A stretch of DNA of 64,000 bases from Phoronis australis (taxonomy: Eukaryota; Phoronida; Phoronidae), in NCBI GenBank assembly GCA_002633005.1, contig NMRA01000290.1, positions 457,121 through 521,120 on the forward strand, in the 5' to 3' direction. The translations under genes and the position numbers were made by a program. Positions 54,801-64,000 of this stretch are shown here, piece after piece. The notes under the pieces were generated by a model. The model had not been told where the DNA came from and did no database searches. It saw nothing but the letters and a program-made list of their open reading frames with translations. Positions within the stretch are counted from its first letter, which is position 1, and the number at the start of each line of letters is the position of its first letter.

Positions 54801-57800
54801 ATCAACATGTCTGTGCTCTCCCAACAGTTTTTGTCTTCATATAGGACTGTAAGCACCACTCACTTCCCGCAATGGGCTGCAGAGACGTTTCGTATCGCGA
54901 CACCCCACATGGCATGCCGTCCAACATAAACGCGATAAGGATGTCGGCAAATGATGTGTGTGGTGCACAGCACACAATAGGTGCCTCAGCCTTTGGTGCT
55001 GCTCTACCCCTCACTTTTATCCAGTGAACACCAAAGCAGAAGAATGTACATCGGGCTAACGCTGTTGCAGGAATTTTCAAAGACCTGAAAGAAGATGCAT
55101 GATATTGCAGTTCAAAGTAACAGAAATCCGAAGCGAAGTGTGGTATTAAAGACTGAATCAGTCTTTTCCATTCTCAGCAATGATGACAAACGTAATGAGT
55201 AATTTCTAAAGGCATTTCCCTCTTGCTTAAAGTGACTATAAACTTGAGAAGTGACATTTTGATTTATACCACAAATTACTTACAAGAGCACCGCAAAGCA
55301 TTTAAATGCTCCCACAACTGCACCGCAAATTGTATGGTTACAGAATGAGGTGTTTATTAGTATCATAAAAATTGCCAATTGATGACACACAGTATGTCGA
55401 ACTGTTCTCATATTCATAGAAATATGCATGCCAAATACCACAAAGATCCTGCAAGTGGTTTGGCAGATACAACAGCACATGCAAAAACGGCACTAGGGCA
55501 TAACAGTATTCAAACCAGTCAGAAAATCAATGTCATTTGTACTCTTATCAGTAGGAACATATCTGCCAATTTTTATAATCTTTTGAGTGGTCTGGTGTGT
55601 TTGAGATGTAGAAAAAAGTAACAGACTCAACAATAAAAAAAGGCCAATTGGTAGGACTATAGATTATCGACAACAGATTAACAACTACGATATTTTCCAC
55701 TTTGAAATTCCCAGAGGAGGCCCCACGTATTTAAAATGCACACCTCAGCTTCAGCTTAGTGAGCAGACGACGTATTTGCTGGAAGTAAAACGGGCAATCA
55801 CACCAGGTGCTACTAGCATCTCCATGGCCAATAGTGAAACTAATTGTAAACTGTAGTATTGTTGCTTACAGCTTGTGCCCAAGAACGCAGACCTTGTAAA
55901 TTGAAAATATAGTTGGCAGTCCATGTTATAGTCTATGGTGGCACAAAATACAATGAATCCATCCAAAAACAGAAAGGGGTTGTATAATAGAACCCTATTT
56001 GAGAAATAATATGAAAATCTGTCAAGAAACTCTGAAAATAGAGGCAAACGTAAAAAATATACGTAATTGACACTATGGGCCACAGCAGTAACTACATATA
56101 TTGAAAAGCTGACGTTATCCATTGTCCCTATCTCCAGAAAATAATTTGACAAATTTTACATACTAAGATTCTGGGAAGTGTTCAAGAGATACAGCTATGG
56201 ACTCAAACATCAAATTGCCCTCGAAAGGTTTTGCAAAGAACTAAAAGTATGTTATTCCTCGGTAAATACATAAACAAGAGCAACACTGAGAGTTGAAATG
56301 CGCCTAAGACTGCACCGCAAACGGTGTTGCAACTAGGGGTGTTTATTTGTATCATAAACAAGAGCAACGCAGAGCACTGAAATGTGCCCACAAATGCACC
56401 GCAAACGGTATGCTTCTAGGAATACAGAGTTAAACTTAAAAAACTAAAATTGCCACTAGGGGGCACAGCAGCAGTCAGATCTGTCCGAAAGTCGTCGTTA
56501 TCCGTAGTCAACTTCACATGAATACTCTTGCTAGATTAAGTTAAGATCCTGCGAATGGTTTAGGAGATACAGCCATAGGCGCAAAAAAACAAAACTGCCA
56601 CTTGGACGTGCCACAGTAGTCAAAATCATCGGAAAATCATCGTCAATCGTCCTCTTTATAGTAAGCACATACATGCCAATTTTCACAATCATCCTTTGAG
56701 CGGTTTGGTTGATAGAGGGGTGGATGCAAAAGACACTCAAAAACAGTAAAAATGGCCAATAGGTGGCGCAACCTACGTCCAATCGATCCGAAAATGAGAG
56801 GATATCGTCATCTCACTAATAGGTGCCTACATACCACATTTCATGAAAATCCGTTAAGGACTTTTGAAGATACAGAGGTAAACGTAAAAAAATAAAATCA
56901 CCAATAGGGGGACACACCGTTAGTCCGATCTGTCCGAAAGTCGTTGTCGTTTGTTGTTAACATCATATAAATATACTTACTAAATTTCCTGCGAACGGTT
57001 TAGGAGATACAGCCATAGGCGCAAAAAAATGCCACGAGGAGGCGCCGCAGTAGTCGAAATCGTCGGAAAATCATCGTCCACCGTCCTCTTCATAGTAAAC
57101 AATACATGACAATTCTCAAAATCATCCTTTGAGCAGTTTGGTTGATAGAGGGGTGGACGCCAAAAAACAGACTCGAAAACAGTAAAAATGGCCACTAGGT
57201 GGCGCAATACATCGAATCCATCTGAAAACAAGGGAATAGTTTCCTTTCACTACTAAATGCCTAAATTCCAAATTTTATGAATCTACATCAAGGACTTCCG
57301 AAGATATAGAGGTAAGCGTAAAAAACTAAAATTGCCACTAGGGGACACACCGGTAGTCGGAGAGGTCTGAAATTTCTTCGTCATCTGTCGTCACCTTCAT
57401 AGGAACACAACTGCCAAATCTCATCAAGATCCTGTGAGGGATTTAAGAGATACAGCTGCGGATGCCGGACGCCTGGACAGACAGAGATGACGGCAATATG
57501 CGACCACATATAAATATGTGGGCGCATAAAAATCTGTCAAGGAACTTCAAAGAAACAAAGGAAAAATGAAATTGTCCTCTTCACACTGAGAGCATAATAC
57601 AGCAATTTTCAAAATCATATTAGAATGGTTTGGTTGATCGAGGAGTGGACGTCAAAAAACAAACTCAGAAACAGCAAAAATGGCCAATAGATGGCGCAAA
57701 GTACCTCGATTCTATTCGAAAATGGAAAGAGAGCATCATCTTACCAAAAGATGCCTATACTCCAAATTTTCTGAAAATCCATCGAGGACCTTTGAAGATA

Positions 57801-58388
57801 CAGAGGTAAACCTAAAAAACTAAAATTGCCACTAGGGGACACACCGGTAGTCAGATCCATCCGAAAGTTGTCGTCATCTGTTGTCAACATCATATAAATA
57901 CACTTGCTAAATTTAGTAAAGACTCTGCAAACGATTTAGGAGATACGGCCATGGGCACAAAAAAAAACCCCGGCCACTAGGAGGCACTACAGAAGTCGAA
58001 GTCATCGGAAAATCATCATCAGCCGTCCTCTTTGTCAGTAGTAAAAACATACATGCCAATTTTCACAATCATCCTTAGAGCGGTTTGGTTGACAGAGGGG
58101 TGGACGCCAAAAAACAAATTCGAAAACAGAAAAAAATGGCCACTAGGTGGCGCAAACGACATCAAATCCATCCAAAAACAAAAGGATAGTGTCATCTCGC
58201 TAATAGATGCCTATATGCAACACTATATTACGCAGAAGTACATACTTCCTCCAGCCTCTAAGTGGCTTGTCCCTGTCTTTCTCGGGAACTGTACACACAG
58301 CCAAGGCAGCGATTAAATAAGTGACCAGCATGAGAATAATAATAACAAGCAGTCTGATTGGGGCAATGGTCACTGACATTAGAGCCAC
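42802..58388 (-). CDS. LPCAT1/2: Lysophosphatidylcholine acyltransferase (LPCAT1/2 type) with EF-hands; eleven exons, N-terminal exon not found
   Basis: ER-membrane enzyme that reacylates lysophosphatidylcholine in the Lands cycle (LPCAT2 also makes PAF). Exons (minus): 58388-58246, 55084-54864, 53610-53443, 49716-49658, 49038-49004, 48470-48333, 47363-47238, 45419-45275, 44621-44523, 44173-44035, 42902-42802. All junctions are GT/AG with matching phases; 457 residues are visible. Exon 1 is a hydrophobic anchor (TIAPIRLLVIIILMLVTYLI). Acyltransferase blocks: HTSFAD (HX4D, H90/D95), FPEGTTSN (E163), GLPVQPACIRF, then LAWTWDGPSA and FLPVY-like YLPVYYP. C-terminal EF loop D-R-N-K-S-D-S-V-D-F-L-D spans exons 8/9; a second, weaker EF region is in exon 10. 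The protein ends KKNS, a KKxx ER-retrieval signal (human paralogues also have KK at -4/-3). The first visible exon starts with an acceptor, so a start exon of ~45-60 residues is missing. Confidence 0.95.
44363..44470. repeat. GA/GGA-rich low-complexity tract with an N
   Basis: A (GA)n run followed by GGGA-rich sequence in an LPCAT intron. One undetermined base (N) at 44414 shows that the assembly was uncertain here. ORFs crossing it are artefacts. Confidence 0.9.
50749..51166. mobile_element. ~418-bp inverted-repeat element with internal CGCCCATGGGC repeats
   Basis: The ends TACTGGGATTTTCCATAGAT (left) and the reverse complement of 51142-51166 (ACCAGATTTTCCGTAGATAA) form ~25-bp inverted repeats. 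Just inside both ends, AATAAACGCCCATGGGC-like words occur in both orientations (50785, 50820, 50855, 51070, 51130), making a nested palindromic structure. The same words occur near 9806 and 22925, so it is a family. No transposase. It lies in the intron between exons 3 and 4 of the LPCAT gene. Confidence 0.65.
51921..52155 (+). pseudogene. THAP-domain (C2CH zinc finger) relic
   Basis: The plus strand encodes the full C2CH pattern: Cys at 51933, Cys at 51948 (C-x4-C in CMCRGCSNSNRTDNNQF), then FPKDSKIAPKWHRLVRQ, and CSVHFEESCF with the final C-x2-H at ~52092-52106. Between LHF and FPKD, near 51990-51993, the frame changes by one base, and the position before TKSC where a start Met is usual reads ACG. 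THAP domains are the DNA-binding N-termini of P-element transposases and of host THAP proteins. The isolated, shifted copy inside an LPCAT intron is most likely a transposon relic. Confidence 0.75.
52920..52979 (-). other. Orphan exon-like ORF start inside an LPCAT intron
   Basis: On the minus strand an ATG at 52979 opens MANSSDFVSYEDLESELDKY, continuing to EDR, where the sequence AG|GTATGG at ~52920 looks like a donor; unspliced it stops after 35 residues. A shifted frame just downstream (~52895 to 52740) is open and protein-like (ELDLAVWAYFACLRPYK). It does not fit LPCAT. It could be the first exon of a nested gene or a relic; no partner exon is established. Confidence 0.3.
53759..54205. 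repeat. Direct duplication, copy 1 (copy 2 at 54351-54795)
   Basis: About 447 bases starting CAAGTAAAAGCT and ending ACAAACAGAGTTTAA are repeated at 54351-54795 with only a few mismatches, including a different G-run length. The copies are separated by 145 bases ending in a single N at 54350, and copy 2 begins exactly after that N. This pattern suits either a real recent duplication or two haplotypes placed in tandem during scaffolding. Confidence 0.92.
54351..54795. repeat. Direct duplication, copy 2
   Basis: Near-identical to 53759-54205. It begins at the base after the N at 54350 and ends ~70 bases before the LPCAT exon at 54864-55084. No coding content. Confidence 0.92.
55700..58215. repeat. 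Tandem array of ~145-bp units with a three-unit higher-order pattern
   Basis: Units are marked by GCCACTAGG-like words near 55920, 56075, 56452, 56598, 56751, 56906, 57030, 57190, 57334, 57680, 57827, 57972 and 58138. Three subtypes alternate: A (CTAGGGGACACACCGGTAGTC), B (AGGAGGCGCCGCAGTAGTCG followed by TCGGAAAATCATCGTC) and C (GGCCACTAGGTGGCGCAA). A-units recur every ~430-490 bases. At ~57455-57535 the array is interrupted by a terminus-like stretch (CCGGACGCC, GACAGACAGAGATGAC, then the hairpin CCACATATAAATATGTGG). The array fills most of the LPCAT intron and stops ~30 bases short of the donor at 58245. Confidence 0.8.
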
Positions 58389-61300
58389 CTGAAAAACAAA
58401 CAAACCATACAGTAAATAAGAGTAATCAAAGAATGTATCTTGCAATATTATATGTATCAATCAACAGAGGTAGCATGACTATAAACAAAGGAGATGACTC
58501 TATACATACTAGGAGTGGGGAGACGATATTTACACTTCCAAGTGACGACTTTTATATTACAAAACAAACTACCAGCAGTTGAGTACTCTTAAAGATGCCC
58601 TTCACCCCAGTTTAGATGCCAATGCTGAATTCTCAACCAAAGCACTGTGAATTTTTTTAAAGAAACATTACCATGCTCACTCAATCTTTAATTATCGCCA
58701 AATGAGCTAGCAAATCGCCAATTCTCGCCATTGGCTTAAATCAGGGCCAGTGACTTCACCACTAAAATACACTTAAAATACTCACTATTTACCAAATGGG
58801 GTTTAGCTCTACCAACAAAATGTCAGACTGAAACCACTTAGGTCGTGAGTTCGTATCGGTCTTAATAAACCACTTTCTCACGGAATGTGCCACTTTAATT
58901 GGCAGTTATACTTGGAAAGACTGTGCACAATTAAGTCATCAAATGTTACATAAATAGGCTCCCCTATTCACATCTCCTCACTCTTTATGGATGGTGAAAT
59001 GCCGAGATGAAACCTTAATTGGGCTATTACATGTTCAAGTCATTAGTCAATTAACTGGGTGCAGACTCATCAAAATGAAGGCAGTGATATCACTAGCTGT
59101 TGTCTACATTTTTATTAGAGGGGGGGCTGACATTAGGGCAATAGCCAGAGACAGGGGTAGCGGATTTTAGGAACCAGTTTGATGCTTCTTATTCAGTGGA
59201 AAAAACTGGTTAATATCAAAATGTGTGCCCTGTAACTAGTGACACTAATAACCATTAACAAGTAATTTTGGCTTTACCATGGTTTTGAGCGTCAGGGTAA
59301 ATGTTTGTGCAAGAAAATTGCCTAGACTATCATCGTTTGATGTTAGCTGAGGAGCCAAGCTATTGTCAGTGTATACATGAACACCTACAGAAATGCTCAG
59401 GCATACCAAAGATCATAAATTGGAAGAAAACAGCTATGGAAGGAATGGCAATAACTTTAATTTTCAAGTTTGACAAATAAAATATTTTATACTTCACTTC
59501 TTTTCAATACTACACATTTAAGTTAGATTTACTACGATTTTGTCATTCAAGAAAGTAAATCAAGGGATTAAACAAACACCTTTCAAACTGGCACCCTATT
59601 TTTTTACTAAACACTGGTTATGAAATTCTATCAGGCTGTCTCACCCTACTACTGAAATTGGTAATCAGACCAATACTGTGCTTAAAAAAGCAAAAAGGAT
59701 TTATTAAAGGGAGACCCATAGGTGAGAACCTGAAAAACATTTATGACTTGACACAATACATACAGGAAATTAATATTCCACGCCTCCTTGAACTAGTTAA
59801 CTTTGTGAGGGCATTTAAACTCATTTCATGGAACTGCTTACATATTAAGCATTTAGTTTTTAAGAGTAGTGAACATTTTGTGGATTGGGTTCGTCTTCGT
59901 TTTTTCAATGGTTAAATAAGAAAGTGAGCTTATGCATATTAAATTTATCATGTCAGGATATTATCTTCAGCAAGTTTTCACGCTTGTGTCGAATACTTAA
60001 AATAGAAGTCTTGTAACATTACAAAACAGAAAAATACACATTCTACAAAAATTGCGAATATTCAGATTTTAACTACACATGATCTCCTACAGATATTTTA
60101 TTTGTTGGTTAACATATATGTCTAAAAATCTAGGGAGGCCCCCTGAGTGAGTGTGCAAGAAACCTAACAAGTTTGAATGTATAGTCATTAATAAATACAT
60201 ATCAAAAATAGATAAAATAAGATCACAAGATGTTACAGTCTTTTACAAACATGAATACAGATTTGATTTCTACTACACACCGAAATTCAATCTACTCATC
60301 AACCGAGCACTTTCAGTTAAAAATTGTTTTGTTCTGAAATAGAAAACTCTGAAACATTGTTATTTTAGTGGATAAAAATGTGAGATAAATCATTTGTATT
60401 AAGTAAATTTATTCCAGTCCCTAGCATATATAAATGTTTTTAGAGAATTAAAGATATAATTGACAGATTATCATGGTAAGTGTGAGTGTACTGAGGCTAA
60501 GAGTGACGAGGAGTTATATCAAAGTTGCAGAATGGCAGCATGAAAATTATGTTATTGAAAAATCTTTTGTTATGTGTTTTTATAATACCACCGGCATTAC
60601 TCCAAGTACAGTAGCAGAAGAGGCTTCCTAAATGAAAAAGTTTGTTTAAACTTAAGAGGGTGTACCAAAAAAGTGAACAAAAATACTCTCGGAAACTAGT
60701 AAATGGTTTGATTGGGAAGTTACGGGATTTTTCTCATTCCAAGAATCTAAAAGTTTCCTTTGGAAGGCACAGATGTTGAGAAAAATGCTTTAGATAACTC
60801 CAATTGCAAACAAATAAAGAACAGTTTTTTTTTTCTATTCTCTGCACAGCTACCTCTTGCTCCACATAATGAATACCTCATCAACAACTGCATTCTATGT
60901 TTATTGCGAGACTTTCAGAATGCAACGAAGGCTGATCGCAGTGACTCTTATCACCACCGGGCTGTACCAGCACGAACTTTTTCTCAGAGGCAGGCGATAG
61001 GGGGACGTTTTAACTTCATGATGGCAATTTTACTTTGTATCTGACTAGATGCATTTTAAACAATAGTTAAATTGCCTCTTTGTCCTCTAGAAGACACCGA
61101 TATCTGGTCCAACAAGATCAAACACCACACTGTTACTCCCATTGAACTTGGTTTCCAAATTGAAATGCAGAATATACAGAAACACCTTCAAATAGTTTAC
61201 CAGTAATTCAGTGTTCTCCATCTTGGCACAACAGCCTTGTTAAAAAATCAACAATTTGTGTGCTGAAGCTGCACCACTGAATACGTTTGATGCCAAAACT

Positions 61301-62823
61301 AAAAACTTACGTTAAGCGAAACTAACTTTGGGATTCCAGAAAAAAATGATTTCCAGTAAAGCCATACACACACCTAAGAATTCATATTTTAGAATATTTT
61401 GTTTAGGAAATTTTGGGCCAGCCTGTAAATAAAGTTATGCAGGAGTCTAGAAAAGTGTCCAAATTTGACTAATTTCGGACCATCACATCTCAGAAATGGG
61501 GGATTGGATTCACATGAATCTTTCAGAAACTGTTCTACAACACTCATAAATCTAAAATGAAATGATAATTTAGGCAAGAGTAAATACAGCGTTTTTGAAA
61601 TTTCATCTTGAAGATTATAACAAACAAAACATGGCCTTGTTACCGAAACCATTGTTTTGTTATCAAAATGTTCTACTTTTGCATAAGGGGCAATCAAAAA
61701 TAAGACTTTTATGATCTTCATGAAAAAAACAATAGTGTTGCAAAAATGAAATTATGATAACTTAGAAAACTGCAACAGCATTTTTGAAATTTAATTTTCA
61801 AGATTTTGTATCAAACGAAAATTCCTCTTGTTATGGATAATGTTGTTTTGGTATTGATGTACCAATATTTTACTGGAAAAATTTGCTCACTTAATTCAAT
61901 TAACGACAGATTGGCAAAAAGCAAAAATATCAAAATCTATGCCCACTTTCCTGTTATTACTTTCTAAAACTATCTATAATTTTGTAGATAATGGCTATTA
62001 CATAGACTTGTCAAAGAGGTTTTGCATAAAATTAAATCTTCTGAAAAACAAAAACCAAAAATACAGCATAAAAATGAGACTGAAAAAAGTACCAGCAGGA
62101 TGTAAAGATGAATTTCGGGATGTCGATAAAGAACAGAGAAGCATAACGCATGGCGATGTGCTGCTGTAAAGGTTCAAGAAAACCTAAATTTGTGAACCCA
62201 AGTCACTTCAATTCCATGGCCCGGCCACAAGGTTGGGGCTGCGACACTTTGGCTGCAGAGTTAAGTGAATTTGTAAATTCAAATGTTTTGAAGTTGCTAC
62301 TGCGGGACTGAACACCCATTATCCACTGCTTTGTACCGTAGCACATTAATTTTCAATTATTTATTCTTTAAAATTTAGTTATCCTACTCATTTTGTCTCA
62401 TTGTTACTTAATTATAATCAGTGAAATGAGACTATTGGCTCACATTAACTGTTGTTCAAAAGTGAATTTCATTAAATACTGACTTGACTCCTGTTAGATT
62501 TCAGACTTTTCACGTTTTGTCCTTTGTTAGCGTAACAGGTACTGAAACTGAGACAACATTGATTTGGACACATTTTATTACATGTTAAAGTCCACATTCA
62601 GTTGCACACATCCTATGTTACAGTTTCAGCATATCTATACAGTGCTGTATCACTGCCAATATTAAATAAGAACACACTAGTTGTTGCACAAGAAGTTATT
62701 AGAAGCAACACATCAGATTTACACAACATTAAAACACTCAATGAAGTTCCAGATTTGGTTGGCTTGACATGCTTTTTCTGGGTACGTAATGTTGCAATCA
62801 CAGTTTAATTGTCCGATGAACAG
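58389..62823. other. Gene-free interval upstream of the visible LPCAT exons
   Basis: The missing LPCAT start exon should lie here, yet I could not identify one. The ORF at 60760-61044 shows no recognisable domain and no LPCAT-like sequence. Near 61440-61720 (minus) is a member of the interspersed repeat family of 22150 and 31700. Near 59100-59160 there is a short G-rich patch. Otherwise AT-rich with no supported feature. The 62600-62823 part is presumably 3' UTR of the 7TM receptor gene on the minus strand. Confidence 0.4.
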
Positions 62824-64000
62824 TTAAATGGGATTTAAAAAACCATGGTTAACAATTCCTGGAAAGTCGCAATCCAACTGCGACGAGACAATATATATGT
62901 GATCAGGATTTCCTTGAGACCAACCAGAATATGCTGCTTCAGTTTGCATTGACTCGTTTCCTGTCATCACAGCTCCATCCGGCTGTGCAGTTGCTTTTCC
63001 CAAATCATTTGGAGATAGTGGAAGCTCATCTGAAATGGTGAGATTTTTTAGCACAACTGACGAAGCATTGTCTAGCTGAAAAGTGGGGTTTGCAAATTCA
63101 TAGCCAGTGATTTCATTGCTTGACAGTGCCGATGTACACGTTGGAGAGTAGGATCTCACTTGCAGATGTGGGCTCAGTTGACCATCAGTTACATGAAGCT
63201 TTGATGGCATCAGAGGTGATGGTGCTGTCTCTCGAATTGAAGGTCGCGACGTTATTCTGTTTCTGCTGCTTAGGTTATTCCCGCCTTTTACTAATGGATG
63301 CTGACCCCTATGTGCTGCTTCCAGGACAGACGACAGGTCATGTTTATATTCAAATGTAGACATGGTAGGTTCCTGCGCTTTTGACATTTTATGTTGGCTG
63401 TCAACAGAAGAACTTAAAGGTTCCTCTGTATCCAGTTTGAATGAATTCTTCGCATTTGCCTGTTTTGGCACACTTCCTAATATTTCAGGTGCCTTCTTAG
63501 ATTTCCGTGCTTTTTCTGACTTATCTTCTTTCTTACCATGATTTGTTTTATAAAATTTTCCTCTTAGAATCCTTGTGCGAAATTGCAGCTCTCTAATTAT
63601 ATCCTTTTTGCAGACAAATGCCAGGAAAATGACAGAGCTCTCGCTTATCAAACAGGTTTGGGCAGCAGCTTTTAAACCAGTATCACTAGAGTTTGCAAAG
63701 TACAGGAAATGCACAATCAAATTCAAGCTCATTATTATGGAACATGCCACATTGCGCAACGTATTCATCTTCTCTGCTCGGCTCATTTCAATTTTGTTCC
63801 TCGGGTCCTTTTCTCGGAAACTCTTGATCATTGTGACACAGCAGTTGCTATATATGAGGAAGTTGGTGAACATAAAACAAGCACAAGGCACGACAAAGAA
63901 AGAGAGCAGTGCTGGAACGGTAGATACGAAGCACTTGCCGGCACCGATCCCCAAGTTGAAACCCAGAATTTCCTGCTCACCCACATCCCCTATAAGAAAT
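62824..64000 (-). CDS. Seven-transmembrane receptor, last TM helices and cytoplasmic tail (partial)
   Basis: An open frame runs from the window edge to a stop at 62824 (386 residues from 63984). Three hydrophobic helices are visible near the start: ~residues 18-46 (VPALLSFFVVPCACFMFTNF), ~75-95 (NVACSIIMSLNLIVHFLYFA) and ~105-125 (CLISESSVIFLAFVCKK). They look like TM5, TM6 and TM7 of a GPCR; TM7 is followed by KDIIRELQFRTRI, a typical helix-8 junction. The spacing and the Cys before TM5 suggest a secretin/adhesion-like (class B, methuselah-like) receptor, but the class is not certain. The ~260-residue tail is basic at first, then Ser/Pro-rich. TTTCTTATAG at 63990-63999 could be an acceptor, making this the last exon; the frame is also open through to the edge. 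Confidence 0.7.
   Translation of the reverse strand, partial: FLIGDVGEQEILGFNLGIGAGKCFVSTVPALLSFFVVPCACFMFTNFLIYSNCCVTMIKSFREKDPRNKIEMSRAEKMNTLRNVACSIIMSLNLIVHFLYFANSSDTGLKAAAQTCLISESSVIFLAFVCKKDIIRELQFRTRILRGKFYKTNHGKKEDKSEKARKSKKAPEILGSVPKQANAKNSFKLDTEEPLSSSVDSQHKMSKAQEPTMSTFEYKHDLSSVLEAAHRGQHPLVKGGNNLSSRNRITSRPSIRETAPSPLMPSKLHVTDGQLSPHLQVRSYSPTCTSALSSNEITGYEFANPTFQLDNASSVVLKNLTISDELPLSPNDLGKATAQPDGAVMTGNESMQTEAAYSGWSQGNPDHIYIVSSQLDCDFPGIVNHGFLNPI

Noticed and set aside
55700-58215. Regularly spaced repeats considered as a CRISPR array
   Set aside because: Eukaryotic context, repeat unit ~145 bp with drift and no constant short repeat with unique spacers.
59658-59915. 85-residue ORF considered as the missing LPCAT start exon or a separate gene
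   Set aside because: Wrong strand for LPCAT and no recognisable motif; a short transposon-like flavour (KGFIKGRPIGENL resembles an RT fragment) is too weak to call.

Overview
The window reads as nuclear DNA of an intron-rich invertebrate animal: genes are split by GT-AG introns of several hundred bases to 3.7 kb, base composition is AT-rich, and transposon debris is dense. The protein set (clathrin heavy chain, serine dehydratase, an EF-hand lysophospholipid acyltransferase, a 7TM receptor) is generic for bilaterians. BEL/Pao elements and the high repeat load would suit a marine invertebrate, but nothing in the sequence fixes the phylum.

Layout: (1) 73-6801 (+) last nine exons of clathrin heavy chain, with 3' UTR. 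(2) 7787-9170 (-) a two-exon, 242-residue protein of unknown function, tail-to-tail with clathrin. (3) 12574-19305 (+) a three-exon, ~1187-residue protein with a cluster of SUMO-consensus lysines, a K/R/E-rich helix, a divergent HMG box and a low-complexity tail. (4) 20200-21770 decayed coding sequence: dynein-stalk-like fragments (+) and an antisense ORF with a tandem repeat (-). (5) 23460-32265 (+) complete six-exon L-serine dehydratase. (6) 36521-41665 an internally deleted BEL/Pao LTR retrotransposon, carrying a 5'-truncated non-LTR retrotransposon that itself carries a small terminal-inverted-repeat element (three nested layers). (7) 42802-58388 (-) eleven exons of an LPCAT1/2-type acyltransferase with EF-hands and a C-terminal KKxx motif; its introns hold a THAP-domain relic, an inverted-repeat element, a ~445-bp direct duplication around an N, and a ~145-bp-unit repeat array with a three-unit higher-order period. 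(8) 62824-64000 (-) the last TM helices and long cytoplasmic tail of a 7TM receptor, cut by the window edge.

The genes do not form a functional pathway; they look like unrelated neighbours. The parts most worth a second look are the SUMO-motif/HMG-box protein, the ~145-bp repeat families with a shared hairpin end, the nested retroelements, and a 1.97-kb inverted-repeat-bounded insertion whose boundaries are confirmed by an uninterrupted paralogous repeat in the same window. Splice junctions were checked by eye for GT/AG and codon phase; no database search was possible.
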